64,000 nucleotides of DNA from Tieghemiomyces parasiticus (lineage: Eukaryota; Kickxellomycota; Dimargaritomycetes; Dimargaritales; Dimargaritaceae), in assembly GCA_027575765.1 (NCBI GenBank), contig JANBPT010000029.1, forward strand, positions 1 through 64,000, read 5' to 3'. A model generated the notes under the pieces. It had not been told where the DNA came from. It did not search any database and was given only the letters and a program-made list of their open reading frames with translations. This document shows, in pieces, positions 24,926 through 35,922 of the stretch. The translations under genes were made by a program, and so were the position numbers. Position 1 is the stretch's first letter; each line of letters opens with the position of its first letter.

Positions 24926-25260
24926 TAGAGATAGATAATGTGTGAGTGAGTGAGCAGAGTAGGGGGCCTCCGATGGCGCTGTCCTGATTTAGCAATTGTA
25001 GGTGATTCCCTTACCTTGCCATGCTTTACGAATCGGGTTGCCCGCCACCTAAAGTCATCAAGAAATTAGGTAAACAAACAGCGCGGGACACACCAGACTT
25101 AGCTTCCTTCTAAAAGAGAGGGTCATCATATCCCTTCCGACCCGTTCACACGACCACACCATTCCTCATTCGAGGGGCGGGGGTTGATGATTTAAAATAA
25201 AATACATCTCATTTAGTCAGTGTTGGACCCGGACCGACTTGCAAGTCAGCCTCTAACTTC

Positions 25261-25276
25261 CTCCTCCTCCTCCTCC
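25261..25276. repeat. (CTC)n microsatellite
   Basis: Five CTC units. Confidence 0.8.
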
Positions 25277-26538
25277 ACATTGCGCCTGTCCACACTGCAC
25301 ACCGCCCATTCTCGCTTTTTTTCACTCTCGCACTTTCGCCCGCATCTTCAGAGGCTGACCATCCGAGACGGGGGTCATTTCATACTTGTAATATAATATG
25401 CTGTATGAAACATCGTGTAGACAATTACATAGCCACAGAGAATGGACAAGGAGACAGAGAGAGGGAGTGAAAGAGTGAGAGAGAAAGAGATGGAGGGAGA
25501 GGGAGCCCTGGTCTCGATCAGGTGGTTACGCTCACTTAAAAAGTCAAGGTGAAGGGCAAAGGGCACCTATAGGCACTCGGCCGGTCCCGTTTTAGGATAT
25601 GAAGGTACACTCGTGCACTAACAACTGCCGGGTCTGAACACCCCCCTTTCTTGGTGTGGATTGTCAGTACAACTGTGGCTCGGTTCAATTAGCCCTGATG
25701 TATACTGTGCCGACTTCACTCGACTCACCCCCTCCATCATCATCCCCCAGACTGTTGTGATTTACATTGTCAGCGACCTTCTGAACACCCGTCTGTGAGG
25801 GGCCGCGGGTAGTGTAAACATACTAGCCGATGGTAAATGAAAACAAATAAAATAGGGTAACAACAGGTGTGGTCTGTATTGGGTGAAAAAGTGGGAGGAG
25901 GAGGAGAGGGGGGGCTGCAGAAAAACAACGCTCCATCGATGTTATAGGTAGCCGATTCAGGGCGCCATGACCCACAATAGAGGTACCGAGGCCAGAGATC
26001 AAAACAAGACTGCCCCCCCCTGCCCAAATAGGATGAGTGCGGAGAAAAGTCGACAGCAATCGTTTGGGCTCTAAGATAAACACCAGGAAGTACGGTTAGA
26101 GGTGGTGCCAGTACTGATAAAGAGTGGGGACAGCACAGGGAGAGACAGGAGAAGCATGGAGAGGGCGTAAACTGACTTGGTGCCCGCGCGATCCACAATC
26201 GCCAGCCTGTCGAACGGTACCGTAGCGGAGGGGAAAGGAGGGGAGGGGGTATTAAGAGGAGGTGGTGACAGAGATTCGCCCGGGATATCAACTAGGGGGA
26301 GGGAGGCGGGGTGAGGAGCTGTGCATGTGTGGAGCTAGATGTGCGTCGTTTGGCGGATGATGCATCGCGGGATATGCGATGCAGACAGGGTCGGACCAAC
26401 CTTCCTAAACAAGCCCCGTAAAAGACATAACGGCAGTGATTTGGGCTGTATAGGCCTAGTCATCCCGGCGTACACACACAACGGGTTACCTGGGCTCCGG
26501 GGTCCAAGTATTCGTTCCATCACCATCACACCCTGTAT

Positions 26539-26558
26539 GTATATATATGTGTGTGTGT
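26539..26558. repeat. AT/GT compound microsatellite
   Basis: An alternating AT run passes directly into GT units. Confidence 0.7.
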
Positions 26559-29500
26559 ATGTTCCAACCATCTAATTGATACAGCCTCATCTTGGCCGCC
26601 AGAAGAAGCCGCCCCTCCTACCGCCTGCACGACAATAGCTCCACCGACATGCACCCCTCACACTTCGGGTTGCCTGTTCGCCACCGCCACCTTGGAGTAT
26701 ATCCTGGCGGCAAAACAGGTACATTCATCTGCAGAAAGAGTCCATTTACTAAAAGGACGGGCGTGGGTGTGGACGTGTTTACAATTAAGTGCATCGGAGC
26801 TGCGGTGGTGGTGTAAGCCTCGAGGTGCAGGGGAGGAGAGCAGGGGGGGGGAACGACGAGTGTGAATGGGCTTAAATGAGTGTGGAGGGTGAGGTACACA
26901 TAGGGATAAGGTTTAAAGGGGGGAGGGTAGTAGGTGGAGAGTGGCCGGTCGACAAGATTTGAATGAAAGAAAGAGTCGAAAGCGTGGTGATCCCGCACTG
27001 CCCCCGGCCAATGAAGGGCTCGGGGTGGGGGCGAGAGGAGGCTCGAGCGGGGCCATCGGCCACCGCCGACTATTGTCCGTGGCGGATGAGATGGTTTGTG
27101 TGCGGGTGAAGTATGGACGATAAAGGGGGAGAGGAAACCAACCATGTTTGATAATGGTAATAAAGGCTATAACGCAATGAAACCGACGGGCATAATCGGC
27201 CCATAGTAACGACTCCAACCACAACCACAGTACACCTGTGGGAGTACCTTCACGTTGGTGGGCCATGGCGAGAGAATACGACCCCTCCTATCTTCTTGAC
27301 CTCTTCGCCTTCTAACCTTTCATGAACGGCCCAACTTGATACCGCTGGAAAGTGATGGGATCCAAAGAAAAATAGGGGGTGGGATGGTGCGGGGACGTTG
27401 CTCAGCCTCACTCCACACACACTTTCCACCCCCCTACCTGCCGGTTTCCCATGCCGACACTAAATTGGCGGCGGAGGTCAATCCGATTTGGCACAGTGCG
27501 ATTTCATGCAAGTGCTGGGGAACTCGAGCGCCCGCAAGAGGCGAGGGCTGTCCTGTGGCATGCGATGACGGTGGCCCCCTGTGTAGTTTTTTTTTTGGAG
27601 GGGAGAAGAGAGGGGGGCAAAGCTAACGGTTTGGTGCAAGTGGGTGTGGACTTGAAGAATCTCCGATGCACCAGGCAGCGTGAAGAAGGGCGAATGATTG
27701 AGTTTACCCGCTGACACACCACAGCCTAGGGCGTAGTCCTAATGCAGGAATTATTGGTGAAGACAAAGTGGAACATAACCCTTACTGCATTGAAAGGATG
27801 TAAGGTAAGGAGGGCTAATGCATAGCAGGGGAGCTAGCTGCGGCTGGTGAGGGGAAGGGCGGTACTAGAAGGGCCTCATATTCATTTCCCTGGCACAAGT
27901 CAGACGGAACGGTTAGCCTGGGCAACTTAGCGGGGATCGGACCACCTCCTGCCCTCTCCCACTCACACACACACATACATATACCCTCCCTTTCATTTTA
28001 CCTCTGAGCACCTATATGAATATCAACCACAACTCCCTTAGCCTCACCCTCTTGTGTTCGCAATGAATATTGGCGGGCCGGCTTATCGGCATGAACGACA
28101 CGACAGCGAACTGCGTAGCAACGTAGACAGGGGAGGGGTGAGTAGCTTGGGTCTTTAGGGCGAAACGTACCGGAATGGAGGGCCCCGAATCCTTTGGCGG
28201 TTAGGCCTAACGCATGTAGCAGCGGCTGAAGAGGCTGGCGGATGACCCGAGACCCGGCCGGGTCTGTAGTAGAGAAGGGCGGCCACAGTCCCATCTCGTA
28301 TCACACAATCTCCCTTGACCCTTCACTATATGTCGTGGCATGACCTTGCCGGATTTTCTGGCCTGTAGATATCTCCTACATACGCAGTAAAGCTCCCCCC
28401 TCGAAGCATACAAGGAAAGGGGAAGAGATACAGCATTCCACCGAACACCGAGGCCCGAGAACCTTGTCGACCCTTTACACCCCCTCGCTTCCATTTCCAT
28501 AGATGCTTTATTGGCTCCCTTAGTCGGCCTTCATTAGCCGCCTCTCTGCTGCATCTTTCCTTCATTGCACCGCCCTATGGGCTCGACGGTAGGTTTAAGT
28601 TGATAATGGCCATTGTCGCCTTTGGCCGGTGGCCCTTTGTGGGTCTACGGGCTTGAACAAACACCATGAATAAATCCACGGGCTATCGCTCCTAGCGGAT
28701 GACTTCGTGCACACAGCCTATGTCACTGCGTAGTTGTAATAATAGACATAAAGGGGTTTAAAGAGGGGAGTTAAAGAGGCACATAAAGCCGGCGGCCAGG
28801 CGATGAGTACAGATAATAGGTCGAAATGACTCGCTCCTGCCGTCAAAGAGATCCCCCCCCCGACCCTTGCTATTTTACAACGAAAGTCACCTCGTCCGCT
28901 TACTAGATAATAGAGGAACGCCCTGCGAAGCCATAGCATAAACGAGACATGCACCTGCGCTAAAAATAATCATAATGGTGAACAAACCTTTCCCCCCCCC
29001 GTGTTTCATTTAAAGCGTAGCTGAAAAAAAAAACATTCAAATTGGAACCAACCATTCGGCTGACCACCACGGAAAATATGACGAGGAGGGCCGTGGCCAC
29101 TTGTCTTTTGTGTTTGATAGCCACCCCTCTCAGGTGTTTTTTTCTTTCCGGGACGCGCTTTATTGCTAAGCAGAGGACTGGTCAGCAGTCCATGGCGGTA
29201 GCTACAGCTGACGTCGTAAGCAGCTTGGCCCATTCATCGGAAATTGGCAAGTTAGCTAGCCCTTGGCCACAGCCGAGGGGGCAGGGAAGAGAGGAGGAGG
29301 ATGTGTGTGGCTATGACTTGGAATGGCTGGTCGATAAACAACTAGCTAAGCTTGAGTTAGCACCAGCCCCCTGGTCGGCCGACTAGCCCTGCGTAACCCG
29401 TCGACACCACGGTCATATGGACGACACGTCACTGATTCGTCGGGTTGGCGACTTGGTGTAACCCTGCGGCGCGCGTCGTGTCCGGCGAGACTATACCGGT

Positions 29501-30017
29501 TACGACGATAATTCCCGCCACGAAGAAGGATCAAAGATGGCCCACCACCATCACCGTCGTCGTCTTCACCGCCGTTGTCGCGCGATAAGGTAGAAAAGGG
29601 GTGTGGCCGGGTTGAGGATGGCAGGGTGGGCACAGATTTTGGGCAGGTCTGGCGGGCCTTTAGATCGGACCGCACGATACTGTCGGGTGGGTGGGGGGGG
29701 GGAGAGGACCGAGTGGCAAGGGTGGAGGAGAGGGGGTTTCTAAGATCAAAGACGTGAGAGACGCCGAGGGGAGACCTCGGGCGGGTCGGGGGAGGGAGGG
29801 GACCACCGGGCACCATTGTGTTTAAGCACTGGGGTCCATTTGAGTGCGAACGCTAAGGGAGGGACGTATGTCTGTGGCGACCGTGATGGCGACTATCGAC
29901 TCTCTGTGGCGTACAACACAGTTATAAATTACGGCGGCGGGTGCAAAGATGTGGGGCACATGAAGTGGCCATTGTATATCCCCCCACTACCGCCCATCGC
30001 CGACCGGGCTGTATGCT

Positions 30018-30248
30018 ATGTTACCGCCCCAAGCAAATGGTCTAGAAATTGTCATTTACGCCAATCCATCATATTTGCCGCTCGCAGCCCAGTCCTTCTA
30101 TGCACCCCGACATAGAGGGCCAGCCAGGCCTGGTGTTTTACAAGCCCTGGTCAGCCTCTATATTCCGCCCGCCATTAAAAGGGAGACAGTGAGAGTGAAG
30201 GGGAGGGGGAGAGTCCTAGCGATCCTTACGGCGACTAGCCCGCATTAA
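30018..30248 (+). pseudogene. Arrestin-N-like orphan fragment
   Basis: An ATG-started 76-codon frame whose central part, GVLQALVSLYIPPAIKRETV followed by RVKGRGRV, resembles the arrestin N-terminal fold pattern (G-x-V/L-x-L-x-L-x-x-P-x-x-I-K-x-x-x-V-x-x-x-G). It is preceded by LEIVIYANPSYLPL, reminiscent of the first arrestin strand. No continuation with the rest of an arrestin domain is visible on either side. It is either one exon of an unrecognised gene, a remnant, or chance similarity. Confidence 0.22.
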
Positions 30249-32444
30249 TCTATTGTTTCGCTGGCGCCCGCCAGGCGCGGGTACGTGGACGGTGGCTGGG
30301 TCGACAAGTGCTATCGAAGGAGGAGGAGGAGCCGAACCCCCCGGCCCTTACGGGAGGGGGGGCACCCGGTCCCTAGTGAAGACGAGTAGCCGGGCAGCCT
30401 CAGAAAAGAAAAATGATTAAACTGTTGGAGGGTGACAAATAAATGTCGGACCGCCGCGCAGTACCGTTTCTTCAGATTGACGGACGGACCAGGGTGGGGG
30501 GAGGGAAGGGTGGCAGAGAAATAGGTCGGTGGGTGCTGTGGGAAATAGAGGGGGGGGGCAACGGCGGAAAAGGGGTGGGGATTGTCCTTACAACAGTTGG
30601 CGAGAGGCAGGCCAGACGGTTCCAAGGGGGAAAAAAGATAAAAGGGTGGGGATGTATGTGGGCATAGCAGGATAGGTGGGAAACTAGAACGAAGGCGCTG
30701 ACCAGCCAGGGTTAGCGTCTGCCCTGTATGCGCGCTATAGGTCGGTGGGAACGGTCAGGAGGAGGCTGGCGGGGGGTGGGGTTGGCTGACCCATAGTACC
30801 CGACTCTCATCGTATGCTAGCGGCGAATCGATATGATCGCGACGAGATGGGTGGGAAGGGTCGCAGGGTGAAGGGCGTGGAAAGGGGGCTAAGCCTAGCG
30901 GGTTGTTGTAAGGGCTGGACGGCCCCCGTACCCGTGGAACTAGTTGTCGTGGCCAGGGTGGTGGAGGACTGGCCCGCGCAGCGCAACTATCGTGAAGACC
31001 TCCCTCGGTCTGCTGTAAGCCCCTTCTCGCCTGCATTACCGTTTCACTCTACGCCCTTCGACCACACGATCCCTCTCGGAGGGATGTCCCCGTCACCCGC
31101 TTGGCAGTATCCGTAGCGGCACCGCGGTACTCGGAAACTCACCACAAGTCCGTCAGACTACTCGGTTATAAGCGGGTAGGAGTTGGCTGGCTTGCATATT
31201 CCAGCACTGATCGGCACCGCAGTGGAATCGGACAAAATGGAGGGGCGGGCCAGTATAACTTCCAGCCGGCTGTACTGGGACGACTGCCGCGGGTATGTGT
31301 ATGATCGAACGAATTCCCAGGTACGGTGGCTTTCCCGGCCGCGACCACCACGACGGGGCGGCACGCAAGGCACTGGCCACCCAAAATGCATCATGATCCG
31401 GGTTGGCACACAGCCAATCCTGCACCCAGTTATCACGCAACAGTCGCCCGCCCTCGCTCGGAGGGGAGAGGGGGCGCTACTGCCACTCCCATCCCGATGG
31501 TCCATCTGAACGGGGGGATGTATCCCTCCACAGCACCATGCGGGCGGCTGCCACCGAGTGGGTTTTTTATTGACCCGTGCGTGGTGCATAGGAGGTGAAC
31601 GAGGTATGTTTATTTAACGTCGCTTAAGTGCAGCACCTCTCATGGGTGGGGTCGGTGGACCTCCCCCCTCCCCCGATGCCCTGACGCATTGAAGACTATG
31701 CTTTAAGCGCTCTCCGTCCAGCCTTACCAAAAGGGGTGGCCAGCACCGTGACCTTGCCAAGGAGAGTTAATACCTCCCACCCTCGCCGGTGAATGTCGAG
31801 ATCGCGGCCTTCGCTCCAGGCAGGACCTAGGCGCGACGTACCACCCGTTCCGGTCGTGGCCCCTGGCTTCCCCGGAGAGAGGAGTGGTACGGGTGCCCAA
31901 AAGGACGGCCGGGTTGGTATGGCACGAATCTACCTGTATGGCATCCAGAGTTGGTCACTGTGCCTTCACTTTCCAAGCCTTTTTCTGTCCCTGTGGCGGA
32001 TGGCATGCCAATGCGGGTCTATTTCTGCTGCCCTAGTCGCTTGATCAAGCCTAGCCAAGGACAGGTGCTCCTACAGAGATGCTACGGCCGGCCTAGTTGA
32101 CTCGGCCGGATTGGCGGCCATGCAGTCGGGCTGCATACGCCTTCCCGCCTGCGTATTTTTGTGCACAACCCTTACCCAAAGAATTTCTAAACTATCAAGG
32201 TCGACGCATGTGGGGGTCAGGCCTACCGCCACTATTCGACCCAATCCTCCGGGTTGATTTGGGGCTGCTATTCGATCTCGGCCGAAGAAAATCCATCGTG
32301 GCCGTCGCTGTCCGCCGCGTTCTCTCCTGACGAAGTCGGGAGGGGGAGGGATGGCAGTCTCGGTGGTGGATTTACGCCCAACGAACAATAATTGTCGCAG
32401 TTGTTGGCCCGGCTTACGGCCGTCCGGTAGCCTCCTCTAGCCCC

Positions 32445-34231
32445 GTGATCCACCAAGCCAGGCCTACCCCGTTGCGCTGGTTAATTCCCCTTCGTAGCTA
32501 CCGCCTTCGTTTACCCCCCCCCCCTAACGCTCGCCTAGCCTCACCTTCACCTTTAAGCCCTCGCGTCGACGCCACTACGCAAGCCGACATCGGCTCGTCT
32601 CATATACACGCATACACGCTGGTGGGGCCTGAGCCTGGCGGAGTCTTTCACGGCCAACAATGGGTGCTCTGCAACAACGGACCCCGGGCCTCGCAGAAAA
32701 AGGTGGTTCACGGCCCGAGACCTCCCACCCTTTCATTGCAGGCCACATTGTGGCTAGCGTCATCACTGCCCTTTCCCCCCCTCCTCCTGCCTTTGGGAGG
32801 CCTCGAGACGACATTGCCCCACCCCTTCACTGTGTGCGAAGCCCATCACCTTCCCGCGCAGGGAACAACGAACCATCGAACACTCCCCCTCCCTCTTTTT
32901 CTTGATAAGCCCTCCCCTTTTTCTCTCACCACCCTCCCCCCTCTACTCCCCTGCGCCTCCACCCCACCCCTTTGTCAGCCATGGGCGTGCCCCGGGGCTT
33001 TACACTCCTCCATCTCGGGACCATGCGTCTCGGAAGCCTATATAAACCCCATCGTCGCCGACCCCCTTCTCTATCCCCACCGACTCTCGTCTCACAAACC
33101 TCTAGCCCTCCCGCCACCTAGTGCCTATCACTTGGCCATCCACCTAGAGTGCAACTTACCGTTACCTCTAGCCTTACCCCCCCCCAGCATACACCCTCCT
33201 CTCTCTCTCTTTTGCCCTTCCATCTTGTTTACCTGGCTTGCCACCCATCGCCCGTGCTGTCTGAATCCACACTCACATCACCCAACCGCAACCCATCCTC
33301 TTCCCTCTTCTTCCTCCACTATTATACCCAACCACGCCCCCCGGCATTGCATACGCATACACACCCGGCATATATACCCATCCCTCCGCCTTCCCTCGTC
33401 CCCCCTGGCCCTCCCACTGTCCACTTTTCCCTCGCCTCTGTTTTTCTTGTTCCTTACCTCCCCCTTCTCATCTTTCACGTCTGCCGTAATCGTGTCGTAT
33501 TTTTCGATTTATATTTTGCTTGTCCGCCACTTCATCACTTGCAGCCTTCAGCTTACCTCACCACACTATTTTTTTTGGGTGCCTGTACCCTTGCCTATTT
33601 TTACCGCAACTGTCCTACCATCCGCTCGCCTCGGTTACACATACACACCCAGCCTTCCTGCTTTAGTACTGCTAAGCGCACACACCACCTACACCCGTCA
33701 CGTATAAATCGACACGTCCCATACCCCCCTGGCTATAGCAGTTATTCGCCCTCCGAACCCACCACTCCGGTTCCTGCCTTTTCCCTCCTTCGCCATACAC
33801 CCACCCCGGCATCCCGGTCATCCACACTCACCTCTCTCCTATTACCGCACCTGTCTCTCCACCGTAACGCCTCCCTATCCCGACCCCCTTCCCTTGGCAT
33901 CCCGCTTACTGACATCTACCCGTTACCTTTAAAAAGGCTTGTACCGTCGCTATTTCCAACATAGCCTCCACCTTGAATTTTTTTTTGCTATCCTTTAAAC
34001 TCGCTTTGGTACTCGCCATTATATTAACCTTTTGTTTCCAGTCTAGCCCTACACACATTTTTTTCTCTTGGCAACCTCACTTTTTTCTTGCCACCCAACT
34101 CTATTTGTAACTGACCGAACACCGAGCCCTGACTTGCCTATTCATTCCAGTGCCATACCCTCGACCTTTTGAACTGTACCCTTGTCTAACCCCTGTCATT
34201 TTGTGGTGACCCTCCTTTCCCCCCTTCTACC
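32445..34231 (+). promoter_or_regulatory. Long pyrimidine-rich leader/promoter of the tryptophan-repeat protein
   Basis: Nearly 1.8 kb in which the + strand is dominated by C and T, with stop codons so rare that two false frames of 420 and 271 codons appear. TATATAAA at 33039-33046 and TATAAAT at 33703-33709 are candidate TATA boxes, 1.19 kb and 0.52 kb upstream of the ATG. The nearer one matches the spacing seen for other genes here. The translated frames are Pro/Ser/Leu/His monotony with no domain. Confidence 0.55.
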
Positions 34232-35338
34232 ATGGCCTTCACCATGAATACCCCAACGTACCCTACCACACCACTGGCCAAGGGCGCCCTGCCCAGCTTT
34301 GACGAGGAGCTATCCTTAGCTCACCTGACCCATAAGTCGTCGCCTACCAGCTGGCGCGAGGTCGGGTCCAGTATCGACCAGATGGACAGCCTCTACGGCG
34401 CCTCCTTTGGCCACTGGCTCAAGAGCGAAGACAACGTCGCCATCACGAGCAACTACCTCTCCCGTATCGCTAACGAATACCCCATCGACCGCATCGCCAA
34501 CGCCTTCAAGTGGCTCTTCTCCGGTTGGACCATGTCCTCCATCAGCCAGGTGCTCCGGGTCGTTACCCAGGACTGGGCCGACATGGCGATGCGAGAAGCC
34601 GGTGCTGAGGTCGACCAGGCCGCTGTCATCGAGACCACCGAGACGCGGCGCGCCCTGCTCATCCGCGAAGTCACCAACGACTGGAGCCCCGCCCAGATCG
34701 CCCAGCTGCTCACCAGTCTGGTCGCTTTCTGGCCCACCCACCACCATCGTGAGGTCCTCGTCCGGGGCCTGACTAAGACCTGGGATTTTAGCCGCCTCTC
34801 CGAGCTCTTCACCCATCTACCGGCCGCTCTGTCCTTGGACCACCACGTCAAGCTGGTCTTATTACAGGGCACCGCTAAGGGTCGTCGGGCCCTTCCCGTC
34901 ACTAGCGCTCCCACGGCCAGCCTGCGCGCCACCCGCAAGCGCTCCTGCTCGGAACTGCCCGACGTTGACGAGGCCGTTGAGACCAAAAGGCCGCGCACCT
35001 TTGTCGCCGCCCCCGCCCGGACCCGTGCGCCGCGTCACAGCCTGGCCCCTAGCCCCCCTATCGCAAGCGCGGCCGCCACAACCGTCCATACGCGCGCCGC
35101 GTCGACTACCACCAGTCCCGTTCCCACTGCGTCCGAGTGCCCCCGGTCTGGGTCCCCCGCCCCTACCGGCCGGTCCACCCCTGTGCCGCGCCCTGTGATC
35201 GATTGCGCCGACCTTGCGTGCTCGGGCCCCACGCCCGACCCGTTCGCCTGCCAACGGCCCATGGGCCACCCGGTTGACAATTGCGGCGGTGTTCTGCGCG
35301 CCCCCACCACGGATACCATGTCTGTAACCCAAGCCTAG
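34232..35338 (+). CDS. Tryptophan-repeat helical protein with nuclear-type basic motifs
   Basis: A 368-residue single-exon protein of unrecognised family, starting in an excellent context (TACCATGG). Residues of about 55-215 form helical repeats of about 36 residues. Each unit has a Val/Leu-Thr-x-x-Trp turn (VTQDWA at 111-116, VTNDWS at 147-152, LTKTWD at 180-185), then an Ile-Ala or Leu-rich helix and a second Trp (W99, W167). The pattern resembles a small solenoid or scaffold domain. Residues 231-237 (LRATRKR) and 252-255 (KRPR) look like nuclear localisation signals. The tail (260-368) is Ala/Pro/Ser/Thr-rich and disordered. A nuclear or transcription-associated adaptor role is possible but only inferred. 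AATAAA follows at 35917. Confidence 0.8.
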   Translation: MAFTMNTPTYPTTPLAKGALPSFDEELSLAHLTHKSSPTSWREVGSSIDQMDSLYGASFGHWLKSEDNVAITSNYLSRIANEYPIDRIANAFKWLFSGWTMSSISQVLRVVTQDWADMAMREAGAEVDQAAVIETTETRRALLIREVTNDWSPAQIAQLLTSLVAFWPTHHHREVLVRGLTKTWDFSRLSELFTHLPAALSLDHHVKLVLLQGTAKGRRALPVTSAPTASLRATRKRSCSELPDVDEAVETKRPRTFVAAPARTRAPRHSLAPSPPIASAAATTVHTRAASTTTSPVPTASECPRSGSPAPTGRSTPVPRPVIDCADLACSGPTPDPFACQRPMGHPVDNCGGVLRAPTTDTMSVTQA

Positions 35339-35916
35339 GGATGTCCACTTCCCTCCCCCACCCCACCTCCTCCCGCTTGTACTATAACCACACCCTCTTC
35401 CCTCCTCGTCTTGGTCGTCGCTCACTTGCGTGCCATTTTGGGCACCTCAACTGTACCCTCCACATGGCTACCCTGCCCTCTCCTCCGCCTTGTTTTTGTT
35501 TTTCTTTGTCTGCATACACACCCATGATGGATAACATTCTATAGGTCTGGGATCCTCTCCCCCATCCCATCCTCGTCTGTACAGTTTGTGTTATTCTCTC
35601 GACCCCACCTAGCCCCCTTAACTGATAAGGCGGCCCGCCCACCCCCGTGGGTTGCCGCCAACGCTTTGTCCCGATGCCGCTTAACTTTTTTGATATTATA
35701 TTTACGACCGTGTCTACATCCACCCCCCGCCCACGACCCCGTCCTTCTAAAGAATCCCAAGCGTGGCACCTGTGCTGCCTTAGTCTCTGCTAAACCACTC
35801 ACCCTTTTTTATCCAGCTATGGCCTATGCAGATGCACTTTGGCCACGCTGTAGACGGAGTTTTCAACTCGGTAGATGACGTTGACCTTTTTGGTACCTGA
35901 ATGCCGTTATCTTTGA

Positions 35917-35922
35917 AATAAA
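35917..35922 (+). terminator. Candidate poly(A) signal AATAAA
   Basis: The first clear AATAAA downstream of the stop at 35338, 580 bases away. The intervening sequence is still pyrimidine-rich, so a long 3' UTR is plausible but unproven. Confidence 0.35.

Larger units (their letters stand above)
16927..32444. other. 15.5 kb gene-poor region rich in simple repeats
   Basis: No complete gene can be supported. Frames are short, mostly without ATG and without family resemblance. The stretch holds GA, GT, CTC and AT microsatellites and many runs of eight or more C or G (19912, 20947, 28855, 28991, 29693 and others). Purine-skewed tracts occur, for example about 26220-27130 and 29560-30700. The ATG-started 125-codon frame at 16935-17312 overlaps the presumed promoter TATA and shows no domain. 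Possible coding remnants are noted separately at 21501-22255, 29346-29816, 30018-30248 and 31326-31598. The region could be heterochromatic, decayed, or home to lncRNA; the sequence alone does not say. Confidence 0.5.

Noticed and set aside
32445..33964. Long + frames of 420 and 271 codons
   Set aside because: They lie in C/T-rich DNA where stop codons are depleted, begin without a good start context, consist of Pro/Ser/Leu/His monotony and precede a real ATG with an excellent context.
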